Assembly (NCBI GenBank): GCA_007258455.2
Contig: VDFB02047230.1
Coordinates: forward strand, 161,022,635 to 161,086,634
Direction of reading: 5' to 3'
Source of the DNA: Sequoia sempervirens
Lineage: Eukaryota > Streptophyta > Pinopsida > Cupressales > Cupressaceae
DNA length: 64,000 bases
Shown here: positions 10,660-20,101 of the stretch, in pieces
How the letters are laid out: every line of letters starts with the position of its first letter
Numbering within the stretch: position 1 is the first letter of the stretch
Translations under genes and position numbers: made by a program
The notes under the pieces: model-generated
The model's input: only the letters and a program-made list of their open reading frames with translations
Databases searched by the model: none
What the model was told of the DNA's origin: nothing

Positions 10660-11965
10660 TAATCCTGAAACCCAAGTCATATGTCATTTAACCGGTTCTG
10701 ATTCACATTTATATGGCAAGACTTATACCTATTTGAAAGATAACATCTTACCTCCGGATTTATCCCACAACCAAAAACGGAATTTCATTCGCCAATCATC
10801 CCGTTATACCTTAATTGCCAATATCCTTTATCGACGTGGTCTTGATGGTACGCTCTTTAGATGTCTTGAACATGACGAATCTGAAAAAGCCTTACAAGAG
10901 GTTCATGGTGGTATTTGTGGAACTCATTCGAGTGGTTTGACCTTAGCCAAGAAAATTGTTAGAATGGGATACTATTGGCCTACCATGGAGAAAGATTCTT
11001 TTACTTTTGTCAAGAAGTGTTCTAAATGCCAGATCCATGGGAATCTTATTCATGCACCTGCACAAGAACTGCAATCTTTCACTCCGACATGGCCTTTTTC
11101 TCAGTGGGGACTTGATCTTGTTGGAAAAATTCATCCTTCATCGTCAAATGGGCATAAATTTATCATCACAGCTATGGAGTATTTTACAAAATGGATTGAA
11201 GCTGTTCCTCTGACAACAGTGACTGGTAAACAAATATCTTCATTTATCCTGAATTATATTATTTGTAGATATGGAATTCCTAGTTCTATAATTACTGATA
11301 ATGGAAGGCCTTTTAAGAATCAAGATGTGGATGAACTTTGCAAAAGATTTCACATCCAACACAGATTTTCTACACCTTACTATCCACAGGGTAATGGTCA
11401 AGCGGAAGCTTCCAACAAAACCATCTTGAAGATATTGAAGAAGACAGTAAATGACGCCGGTCGTGATTGGCATGTCCAGTTAAACCTAGCTTTGTGGGCA
11501 TATAGAACCAGCATTCACACGCCAACAGGAGCTACACCATATGCCTTGGTCTATGGAGCAGAAGCAATCTTACCACTAGAAGTTGAAATACCTTCGCTTA
11601 GGGTCTCACTCAAGGGATTGATAAGTGATGAAGATTACAGAGTTTCTCGCCTCCAAGAGCTAGAACTGTTAGATGAGAGACGTCAACATGCAACTGATCA
11701 TTTGAAGGGTTATCAACAGATTATGTCTCGTAGTTACAATCACAGAGTTAAACCACAGACATTTCAAGTGGGTGATTTAGTCTTGAGAGAAAATCCACGT
11801 AATCAGCAAGACAGAGAAAAGAAAGAGAAATTTGAACCTAACTGGCTGGGTCCATTTGTCATCATTGCAGCATACGGTTCTGGTGCATATCAGTTATCTA
11901 CGTCAGAAGGGGACTTGTTTGAAGAACCGATCAATAGTATTCATTTGAAGAAGTTCTATGTCTAA
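10650..11965 (+). CDS. integrase, uninterrupted
   Basis: This catalyses insertion of element DNA. The open region runs about 430 codons. In order it has the zinc-binding HHCC domain (EVHGGICGTH, then CSKCQ), the catalytic core with D (WGLDLVGK), D (IITDNGRPF) and E (GQAEASNK), and a C-terminal GPF module (WLGPFVIIAAYGSGAYQL). There is no chromodomain, as expected for Tat rather than chromoviruses. It stops at TAA 11963-11965 after LKKFYV. All catalytic residues are present, in contrast to the ruined RT. It is a polyprotein end with no start codon of its own. Confidence 0.92.
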
Positions 11966-12185
11966 AAAGTCCTGAAAAAATCAAAAAATCATTAAAAAAA
12001 GTCCTTAAAAATCATTAAAAATCATAAAAAGTCTTAAAAAATCAAAATCATAAAAAGTCCGCATTTTTTTTTAAAAATCATAAAAAAGTCCTTAAAAAAA
12101 TTTTAAAATCATAAAAGGTCTGAAAAAATCAAAAAATCATAAAAAGTCCCTAGCAATTTTTTTTTTTTTTAAATCAGAAAAATCA
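11966..12185 (+). repeat. A-rich low-complexity tract after integrase
   Basis: Repeats of short AAAAATCATAAAAAGTCC-like words, nearly free of C and G apart from GTCC. It begins immediately after the pol stop. It could act as a 3' processing or spacing region, but nothing shows this. A comparable tract is seen on the - strand at 42240-42390 in another element. Confidence 0.75.
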
Positions 12186-13495
12186 CGAAAAGTGCAATAA
12201 AAACAAGTGGTGAAAGGCTTACGGCTTGAGCAAGTGCTGCAAATGGGCTCCTCCATTTTATTAGTTTATGTGGTTTCACTTTTAACGTATTCATTCATAT
12301 CTATCCCTTTGTATATATCTTTCATATCCATATCATATGACAGGGATCCTTATCTTTCATCATGGCTTGATGAAATTTGTACATATCCATACTCTTCAGG
12401 TTGTGTTTACACTGGGGGCAAAACACAGAAACATGAACTGAACGACCAAGAGAGGGGCATTTTCGAAACATCACAAACAGACATAAAACAGTTTGCCAAA
12501 ACATAACAAACATGGTCGTATCAAATCAACCACAACATGCTTATTCAATACCAATTGCCATTAAAACAACATGATTTAAATGACTATTGAAACGAGAACA
12601 TCAATGATGATAACCAAATTGGATGATCTTAATCTGAATAAATGTTTAAAATACTTTAAGCAAGATTTGAATGGTTGTTTGATTTTTCTATCATATCTCT
12701 GGAGCGATTCGATGATGTACTGAACTAGAAAAGCAAGGAAGGAGTATGATTTTTATTTGTCTACTATTTGCGAGGAAATCATTAGTACTATGCAAATTGG
12801 TCGTGAGACATGCTCTATTATGGATCATTGATGACATTTCGGAATTTGCATGGGAAAAGGGTTAACTCTTGTCTGTTTATGCAAGCAATACTCAGGTCAT
12901 CTCGGTTCAATTATACCTAGATGCTTGTATTAACTTGCTATATTAAAAATCATGAAAGCAATACTCAGGTCATCACTGGTGCTAACATAACCTTTGATGC
13001 TTGTATTAACTTTCAACATTTCAAAGCTCTATGATGATACAAAAAGCATGAATAAGCTCTCCAAATGGCAATATTGTATGAATGTCCTGCATGGTTAGTA
13101 TAGATTGCATTCATGTTAGAATCTGCATTTTGCATTCATAAATTTCCCAAAAAACTGGCAAAGAATCAAATGGTTTATATCTTTTCGAATACATGACTGA
13201 GTATATTTTGACATTCACAAAAACATCATTTCATACATTTTTCATATATATTTGCATTAGAAAATCATAAAATCAAAGCATGCATCATATACATCATAAA
13301 CATATGCATTCATTCATCAAATAAATTTCATCTCATAAAATCATGTATATATAAATATCATAACCATGAAACTATCATATAATACACATCATATAGACAT
13401 CATAAATCATCGTTGCATTTTATATATCTCAAAAATGAATGTCAAAATGTACAAAGATGTCAACTACAAATGATATAATATCATCAAAAATGAGA
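12186..13495 (+). other. non-coding 3' region with internal polypurine-like site and short duplication
   Basis: No coding signal on either strand. ACTGGGGGCAAAA at 12411-12423 resembles the polypurine tract that precedes 3' LTRs in gypsy elements, but no LTR follows. It could be a second (central) priming site or a relic. A unit of about 73 bp starting with AGCAATACTCAGGTCAT is duplicated at about 12884 and 12957, ending near 13012. The remainder (13020-13495) is AT-rich with many CATA words. Confidence 0.5.
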
Positions 13496-14257
13496 TCATC
13501 TACAATACACTAGGCAGGTGCTATCCTCTGATGGAGCTGGCCTGGGACCTGTACCACCTGCCCCTGATGGACCTGTACCACCTGCCCCTGCTGGACCTGC
13601 TCCGCCTGTCCCTGGTGGCCCTCCTGGAGGTAATGGCTGTGTCACACCTCTACTGGTAGTACGAGAGCGACCATGAGTAGACCGTGACTGAGCATAACTC
13701 TCCCTTCGCTCAGGTGGAACCGCATCATGATATCTAGTTCTGTAAAACTCAGCCTCTCGGGTAGCTCTACTCACCTCTCTCATCATATCACCAGTCAAGG
13801 TGCTACCTGCTACTCTCTGTAGGCTATCTTCCAAAGCAATGGCCTGCTCACCCCGCTGTCTAGCTGCGTCCCTCTTAGCAGTAACTACCGTCAACTGTCC
13901 CTGCAACTATGTAATCAAGGTCTGTGCCTGTGCTAGCTGAGTCTGTAAACTCTATACTGTACTTTGTAGAGATGACATCTGACTTGATACTGATGGATCT
14001 ACTGAAGGAGATGGATCTGTGTGTCACATCCGTGGTCCACCTCTGCCACCTCTCCTACCACCTCTCCTATCACCTCTACCTCCACCCTCCTCATCATCAC
14101 CTCCCTCCTCATCATCTCCTCCACTCTCATCATCATCACTGTCCTCTGACTCGTCATCCTCTGAACCTGAATCTCTATGTCGTCGTCTTTGTGCAGCAAT
14201 AGGAGCAATAGCCTCATCAGGATCAAACATACGTGGTACTGGATGCTCTAAAACATA
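13496..14257 (-). pseudogene. acidic, RGG and coiled-coil tail of the antisense PMD gene
   Basis: This continues the reading frame of the antisense PMD gene at 14258-15364 without any frameshift, but past four stops: TAG at 14258-14260, TGA at 14024-14026, TAG at 13952-13954 and TAG at 13907-13909. Reading on, it first encodes an acidic S/D/E-rich stretch, then a basic arginine-glycine stretch (RGDRRGGRRGG). A heptad-like segment follows (SLQTQLAQAQ onward to RDAARQRGEQAIALEDSL). It ends in a Gly/Pro/Ala-rich tail before a final stop near 13496. Each internal stop is one C-to-T type change away from Gln or Arg. So the original protein was probably about 620 residues and this copy is recently disabled. 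The tail could instead be dispensable, with the PMD alone translated. Confidence 0.7.
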
Positions 14258-15364
14258 CTAAAAATACTTTGGTGTCGTCCCGGCGTCAAGGACATCCACT
14301 CGGTAATCCCACATCACCGCTCCTAAACTGGTGAACTCTGCCACCGCTGTCTCATACAAAATCCGTGGACCCCATACATCAAGTTCTGGCTGTCGCCGTG
14401 CATAAATGGCCGAACCCACAGGCATACCCTGAATCCGTCCAAACTGCCGACATACTCGTCCATCAAGAAATCTCTCAATAATCCATGGAGTCCGCCCAAT
14501 CAAAAATCTGGAAGTACACACATAGGGCATCTCCCTCGCATCCTCTGGCCATGGCTCACAATCTAAATATGGTCTCCAGCATACTGTGTCCAGACTATCC
14601 AATAGCCGCTGCCAATGCACTAGTTTTCCCAGTCTCGGCTGAGCAATAATGTGAGCATATCTCCATCTGTACGATCGACCAGCTGGTCGCTGTCCTCGGG
14701 TCAATGGACGTAAAACAACAAAGTGCTCCCATGCCCATATCTGTAGTAATGAGCACCCAACAGCAAAACTCTGGCCTCTACCGTATACAATATGATGTAA
14801 CTCATCATATAAGTGGGCTAGCATGCATGTGCCCCACGCATACCGTGTCCCCTGCATCACCATACTCTCCAAAACACGACCCCACCCGATCGCGAACCCC
14901 TTCGACCTATGGTCGGGGCACAACACACCTCCAATAAATCCTGCAAGTACAGATGGTAAAGGTGGATATGTATCTGTAATCTCGCCCCATGGGATGAAAT
15001 ATCTGGCGATGTGATCATCTCTGAAAATCCTCCTCAAAGCATCAGTGCCTCCCACCTCTCGACTATCAAAAACCACTATCTCCCCCATCACTGGGATCCT
15101 CAGGATACGATATACATCCTTGGGGGTCACTGTAATCTCTCCAGTCGGTAAATGAAATGTGTTGGTGTCACTATGCCACCGCTCTACAAGTGTTGTCAAT
15201 AAAGCCCTGTTGAGGCGAACCTCAGGCATATCAAGTAATGATCTCAGTCCACAGGCCTCAATCACATCTCGGTCTGACTGTAATAACTGTGGAATCAATG
15301 TCCATGTGCTCAGAAATGTCTCTCGTAACTGTAATACACCCAATCTCTCTTGTTGATACATCAT
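14258..15364 (-). CDS. antisense plant mobile domain (PMD) protein carried by the Tat element
   Basis: An uninterrupted frame of 368 codons on the strand opposite to gag-pol, from ATG 15364 (a second ATG follows at 15361) to TAG 14258-14260. The N-terminal third contains the block VRLNRALLTTLVERWHSDTN and then TFHLPTGEITVTPKDVYRIL. This is the signature of the aminotransferase-like plant mobile domain (Pfam PF10536), as in the Arabidopsis MAIN/MAIL proteins and in many plant transposons. Later blocks include GFIGGVLC, the LAHLYDELHHIVYGRGQSF segment and a WAWEHF motif, also usual in the family. Known host members affect gene silencing and genome stability; a role for this copy is inference. 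It lies between integrase and the 3' LTR, inside the element. Its G+C is clearly above the surrounding leader and UTR sequence. No TATA box is obvious upstream on the - strand. Confidence 0.9.
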   Translation of the reverse strand: MMYQQERLGVLQLRETFLSTWTLIPQLLQSDRDVIEACGLRSLLDMPEVRLNRALLTTLVERWHSDTNTFHLPTGEITVTPKDVYRILRIPVMGEIVVFDSREVGGTDALRRIFRDDHIARYFIPWGEITDTYPPLPSVLAGFIGGVLCPDHRSKGFAIGWGRVLESMVMQGTRYAWGTCMLAHLYDELHHIVYGRGQSFAVGCSLLQIWAWEHFVVLRPLTRGQRPAGRSYRWRYAHIIAQPRLGKLVHWQRLLDSLDTVCWRPYLDCEPWPEDAREMPYVCTSRFLIGRTPWIIERFLDGRVCRQFGRIQGMPVGSAIYARRQPELDVWGPRILYETAVAEFTSLGAVMWDYRVDVLDAGTTPKYF

Positions 15365-15415
15365 CAAAGCAAAATCAGTATCAAATCATCATAACATATC
15401 AATCAAAACTGACCA

Positions 15416-15660
15416 TCAAACTATTTGTTTTTCATCATCATGGAAAGCAGATAATCAATATCATGTTTGTTTTTAACAACCTTAGAAGCAAACAAATCAA
15501 TCAAACTATTTGTTTTTCATCATCATGGAAAGCAGATAATCAACATCATGTTTCTTTCTAACAACTTTAGAAGCAAACTTATCTGTCCTATTTGTTTTTA
15601 ACAACTTTAAAAGCAAATCTATCAGTTCTTATTTGTTTTCTAACAACTTTGGGAACAAAT
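15416..15660 (+). repeat. 85-bp imperfect tandem repeats
   Basis: A unit starting CTATTTGTTTTTCATCATC occurs at 15421 and 15506 (period 85) with few differences. Two shorter derivatives with the core TTTGTTTTTAACAACTTT follow up to 15660. It lies between the antisense gene start and the 3' polypurine tract, so it would be the 5' flank of the antisense transcript. Confidence 0.85.
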
Positions 15661-15688
15661 TTATCGGTCACAACAACATATGATTAAA

Positions 15689-15765
15689 GGCACTACAAAA
15701 TTGGTTAAATGCGCTACAAAATTCATCATCGGCGCTATAGAACTAATCAAAGGCGCTATGATAAA
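15689..15765 (+). repeat. 21-bp repeats inverted relative to the leader repeats
   Basis: A little over three units of 21 bp with the core GGCGCTACAAAATT. They match the reverse complement of the leader units at 3255-3405. The two clusters would be complementary within the element's genomic RNA. Confidence 0.7.
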
Positions 15766-16320
15766 ACACCAAATTTTCCACACAAACATTGAAAAAGGTG
15801 CCATGAACAGATTTTTTTTGAAAAAGCAGGAGTTTCACGAGATACATATCGGAGGTCCATAGTGCGCTGGTCGCTGATGTCATCAGATACGCTCAAAACG
15901 ATGCTGGTGAACGGGAAGTGCCATAATTATCAACTCAGAGCTCAAAATTTGCAAATTTTACTAGGTTAAAATTGAAAATGACATGGAAAATGACATTTTT
16001 AACCTATATAAGGGTAAAATTGGTGGGTTTTATCACATTTTAACATAGCAGGGGCAATTTATTCATCAATTTTTCATTTCACATCTTTCCGGGTCAATTT
16101 CTTCACATTATTATTTTCAAACGATGAATCGATATTTTCAAAATCATAAAAATTGAATAAATCCACAAAAATCTAAAAAAAATAAAAATCAAAAATTCAC
16201 AAAAATTTAAACTATTATCGATTCATCGTTCACGGGGGCATATATCTATCGACATTTCGACAGTCAAAATCTAGGGCAAATTTCAAAATTCTTTGAAGCA
16301 ATGCGTAAAACACATCACTT
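15766..16320 (+). other. 3' untranslated region before the polypurine tract
   Basis: No gene is seen. It contains an AT-rich stretch with a palindromic pair of GATGAATCGATA and TATCGATTCATC words (near 16120 and 16213) that could form a hairpin of about 100 bp span, then ordinary sequence up to the polypurine tract. Confidence 0.5.
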
Positions 16321-16335
16321 CAAAGAGGGCCAAAA
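16321..16335 (+). other. 3' polypurine tract of the Tat element
   Basis: CAAAGAGGGCCAAAA lies directly before the TG of the 3' LTR. It is interrupted by two C residues. The same type of tract (AAGAGGGG then CAAAA or AAAA) precedes the LTRs at 18896 (+) and 40913 (-). Confidence 0.85.
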
Positions 16336-17444
16336 TGTATACACCCAAAAATGGTCACATCACATTGTCTGGTAATTAATTAAATATTTTTAATATTTAA
16401 TTAAAATCTTCCAATTTCATCTACGTATAAATAAATTTAAATAATTTATTTATATTATTCATTTTTTCATTTCGATTAAATAAATAAGTTTATTTAATCA
16501 TCTTTTCTTATTCATTTCTTAATTAATTAAATAAAAATTATGATTTATTTATATTAATTATCAATAATCTTGACTTGGATAATTTTATTCAAATAAAAGA
16601 TTAAATATTCCTCTCTTCTAAATATATTCTTCTAATATCAATTTGTAATTAAATATTTCTAAAATATTTAATTAATTCTAAAGTCACATTACAATTAAAT
16701 ATTACAAAATATTTAATTAAATCTTCCATAGTGCAAAAATCAAAAATCAAACTCAATAAATGAAATTAAATAAATTTATTTATTTATTTAATTTGGGGAT
16801 TATCTTCAACATCCGTGGAAGCAAACGGTCAAAACATAAAATTTAATTTTCTCTGTTTCTGTGCAGGCTTGTTCCCGTGGGTTGAAGACAGGAATCCATT
16901 CTTCTCTCCAACCTTCCAACCTCTTCCATCTTCTTCTCAACCTCTCCATCTCCCACCTTTCAATTCCACCAAACAATCTTACAGCCGTTGATCCTTGCCA
17001 GCCAGGATTGTGCCTGCAAAAATCTATAAATAAGACTGTCGGGTACTCCAAATCATATAGAAGCTTTCAGTAAAATAACTATAGCCAAATTGCAAGTAAT
17101 ATAAACCTTTTTAGCATCATAGCATTAGCATAGCATAGAATTATGTCATATCCATTCCATATCATAGCATCTTCCATTTACAGCCCCTATGCATAATCTA
17201 CAGCCCCTCTTCATATCCGTCAGCATTTTCACTTTCATCAGCATTTAGGATAGAAATTCCTTTGCATACTCATTATACAGTAGCCATTTGGAGAAGCTGA
17301 GCTTACACAAATCTGAGAGCAGCAGCTTTGAACGAATCTCTGCAGATAGAGGAAGATGGAACGCTTCTGAAGATTTCTTCTTTATTTACATTTACATTTC
17401 AAATTTCTTCAGTATAATGTTCCATTTGTGTTTTGTTTAATTCA
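16336..17444 (+). repeat. 3' LTR of the Tat element, cut by the gap
   Basis: It starts TGTATACACCCAAAAATGG and follows the 5' LTR to a TTTAATTCA word matching 5' LTR position about 3098. The last roughly 27 bp are hidden in the N run. Differences from the 5' LTR are scattered substitutions and small indels. Confidence 0.93.
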
Positions 17445-17544
17445 NNNNNNNNNNNNNNNNNNNNNNNNNNNNNNNNNNNNNNNNNNNNNNNNNNNNNNNN
17501 NNNNNNNNNNNNNNNNNNNNNNNNNNNNNNNNNNNNNNNNNNNN
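17445..17544. other. assembly gap (100 N)
   Basis: Exactly 100 N, the usual placeholder for a gap of unknown size. Sequence on the two sides differs sharply: AT-rich LTR on the left and C-rich tract on the right. The join therefore may not be a true neighbour relation. Confidence 0.98.
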
Positions 17545-17770
17545 CCTTCCCTTCCCATCCCCACTCTCCTCCCATCCCACTCCACTCATCTCCCCATCCC
17601 CCTCCCCCATCTCCCCACTCCACTCGCCTCCCCTCTCCCATCTGCCTCCCCCATCTCCCCACTCCACTCCCATCCCCCTCCTCCATCTCCCCACTCCACT
17701 CCCCTCCTCTCCCCTCCCAACCTCCTTCCCCATCTCCCCACTCCCCTCCCATCCCCCTCTCCCACCGCCT
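17545..17770 (+). repeat. C-rich homopyrimidine minisatellite
   Basis: About 225 bp of nearly pure C/T with a few A, built from degenerate CCCCATCTCCCCACTCC units of roughly 20-30 bp. The complement is G/A-rich. Such tracts can adopt triplex or i-motif structures and often break assemblies. Frames across it are low-complexity artefacts. Confidence 0.85.
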
Positions 17771-18200
17771 CATTAGGCCCCGGCCTTGAGCCCGGCCTGC
17801 TGTTCAGTGGCGTCCGCCCATTTCGCCTGGCTGGCGGCTGCGCGGCATGAAGTGACGCGCCAGCCAGTGGCCCGCCCGTGCCGGTGCCCGACGCCGCCGT
17901 GATGACACTCTCTTCCGGCCGGACGGTGACTCGCACGCATAGAGGCGGTATACTCACTCCTGCCGGGCGTCGACGGTAGCAGGTGCGGTGGCGCCTCAAC
18001 TTCTTGTATTTGTTGTGTGCTCTCACTTAAACAGTAATGACACTCCCATGACATCTCGGCCGTAGAGGCGTAACCCGGCGCCCGTAGCAATGACGCCTCT
18101 GCCATGTAATGACGCCTCCGCCCGTAGCAGTGTGACACCGCGCCGTAGCGAGCGGCAGCGGCGCCCCATACCCGCCCCAAAAACAAATTCACAATGGCTT
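17771..18200 (+). other. GC-rich, CpG-rich island, origin unknown
   Basis: The composition is unlike the rest of the window, with many CG dinucleotides. Degenerate repeats of a GCCCGTAGCAATGACGCC word occur at about 18060-18160. Open frames on the - strand overlap each other without a family match, so I call no gene. It might be the internal region of a non-autonomous LTR element ending at 18895, a CpG-island fragment of a host gene, or a misjoined sequence next to the gap. Confidence 0.45.
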
Positions 18201-18882
18201 TTTTTTATTTTTTTTAACGTACCCATTTTAATTTTTCTCGTCCCCAACCAAACCCATCTTTTTAAATTTAATTTTTTACGTAAAAAATTGCATAAATCAC
18301 ATAGGGAGGTTTTTCTTTCTACTCACCTGCTGTCCACCTGTGCCCTCGCGGTACATTGCCCGTACTTCGTCCGCCCGATGCACGATCGCGGTATCATTGT
18401 CTGTCGGCATCGTGTCTCCTCGTTGATTTCCTCTCCTCTTCTCTTTTTCTCTCAACTGCTACAGTGACAATGACCCAGGTAATTTTTCAAATTACCTTTT
18501 TAAACCCTCCCTCTCCAAAAAGGTATTTTTTACCTTTTATTTAACTTTTTATTCCCCTAATTAATCCCCAACTTCTTGAGGCTGTCATTTGCAAACCGTA
18601 CGTCCAATCCACTCCGTTCAAAAGGCAAAATTGCTTAATTTTTCGCCCTCTATCCAATGGTATCCTCCATTTTCTTATATCGAGACGTCGTCTGGGGCCC
18701 CTCCTTTCTTCCCCAACCGCCCTCTCGAGGGGGCATACCCTACCACTTCCTTCCATCTATTTTAAGCCAGGCACTGGGGCATCCTCTTTCTTCTTCATCA
18801 GGCCAGGGCATCAATCCTCATTCCTTTCTTCATCCTTGACATTCACTTTTCTTCGAAACATTGTTATTTCAACAATATTTCG
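18201..18882 (+). other. internal region before the second LTR, no gene seen
   Basis: Mixed-composition sequence between the GC-rich island and a polypurine tract. A pyrimidine-rich stretch ending in TGCTACAG near 18460 looks like a 3' splice site, and CAGGTAATTT near 18477 like a 5' splice site, but with no coding context these are weak. It probably belongs to the element whose LTR starts at 18896. Confidence 0.35.
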
Positions 18883-20100
18883 AAGAGGGGCAAAATGTAG
18901 ACATCTAAATTTAATCACTTCCATATGATTAAATTTGTTGTCTTTCCGTCTATCATATTAATATTAATTTACACCCTTTGTCTCATACCGATAAAGTATT
19001 TAATTTAATAATTAATACTTTGTCTTTTACCTTATTCTTCTCTAAATTAAATAAATACACTAATTTATTTAATTTAGTCATTCTTCCTCTTTTTGATTTA
19101 AAAATCAATTTAAAATTCCTCACTTTCTCTCTCCTTGTCACATCCTCCTACATTTGCCACTTCCCTCTAATCTTCTGTTAATTAGCCTAATCCAATATTT
19201 GCACAACCTTAACCAAAATCAATAGCTAAATTTAGCACCACTTTTTGGTCAATTCTTCCATTTTTTCCTTTTTGATATTAGCCCCCTTTCCTATGTGAAT
19301 TTTTAATTCACATTTATTTGCTCTAGATTCCTCTCCTTTAAATGTGAATTTTTAATTCACATTCCATTCTCCCAAGGCTTCTAGAACCTTGGACTTGTCA
19401 CAATCTCCACATGTGACCAAGTCCCACCTTTTTGGGGCCCCCCTTTTACCCTCTAGATCATCCACGGTTATCCTCCCAACCACCTTTCCTTTTCCCATGT
19501 AGATTTTTGAGGAATTCTAAAATTCCTCAAATGTCCCTTTCACTCCCACTTGGGGACAAGAAATCCCTTTTGTGGAAATCCTCTCATCCCCCAAGGTGCA
19601 TGTCCTTTTCCACCTCATGTACCTTTTTGACAACTCATCTCCACCTCATATCCTCTTGTCCACTTCACCCTCCACATGTCAAGATGTGAGGGCTTGTGGG
19701 TTCTCAACCCACCATAGCCCTTCATCTTGACCTTGTTGGATCAATCTTGACCCTTGAATTCTCTAGAGAATTCAAAATCTCCTATAAATACCCCCTTCTC
19801 AAAGGCATTTCCAACACTTGGCATTTTGATAACTACATGCTGTCCATTTGAACTTTCAATCCTTTTGCCATCATTTAGCCATCTTTGTTCATCATCTTGC
19901 ATATTGAATCTTGCATATAGTCACTCAATCCATCATCTAAGGAGCACACAACCAATCCAAGCAAGGGCCAATCAAAGAGGTGTCAACAACAAGGGAGGTA
20001 AAGGTGTTTGTGTTTTTATCTTATTTGCATTCCTTTTCGTTGAACTACTCTTTTGGCTAATCTTGAGGTGTCCTTGGTATTTTGTTAATCATGTTTCTTA
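18883..20100 (+). mobile_element. polypurine tract and LTR of a related Ty3/gypsy-type element
   Basis: AAGAGGGGCAAAA (18883-18895) is followed by TGTAGACATCTAAATTTAA, an LTR start very like that of the Tat element. The LTR has AT-rich U3 sequence, two GTGAATTTTTAATTCAC palindromes (19295-19311 and 19344-19360), and a TATA box at 19783. The right end is near 20100, where LINE sequence begins; I cannot fix it exactly. No primer site follows, so this is a 3' LTR. The element's body to the left is the GC-rich region, or is lost in the gap. Confidence 0.75.
19783..19790 (+). promoter_or_regulatory. TATA box of the LTR at 18896
   Basis: TATAAATA lies in a CTCCTATAAATACCCCC context, a typical plant core promoter, about 890 bp into the LTR. 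Confidence 0.65.
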
Positions 20101-20101
20101 G

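Larger units (their letters stand above)
1980..17444 (+). mobile_element. Tat-lineage Ty3/gypsy LTR retrotransposon with antisense PMD gene
   Basis: A nearly complete element in this order: 5' LTR (1980-3125), tRNA-Lys-type primer site, leader of nearly 2 kb, gag, protease, G-patch, RT, RNase H, a second RNase H, integrase, a long non-pol 3' region with an antisense gene, polypurine tract, and 3' LTR (16336 onward). Integrase after RT makes it Ty3/gypsy. A second RNase H before integrase, no chromodomain, and an extra antisense ORF point to the Tat lineage (Tat/Ogre/Retand type). The two LTRs look about 93-97% identical by eye, so the insertion is moderately old. The last roughly 27 bp of the 3' LTR fall in the assembly gap, so the true end is about 17470 and no target-site duplication can be checked. 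Most pol domains are broken, so this copy is not autonomous. Confidence 0.93.

Noticed and set aside
13924..14261. Several + strand frames rich in His, Pro and Ser
   Set aside because: Shadows of the antisense acidic and RGG coding sequence; low-complexity in every frame.
14258..15364. Host MAIN/MAIL gene interrupted by the retrotransposon
   Set aside because: The frame lies inside one element between integrase and its own 3' LTR, without introns or flanking host sequence.
17399..18192. Overlapping frames on both strands in the C-rich and GC-rich segment, some passing through the N run
   Set aside because: Low-complexity or gap-spanning artefacts; frames overlap each other and none shows a known motif.
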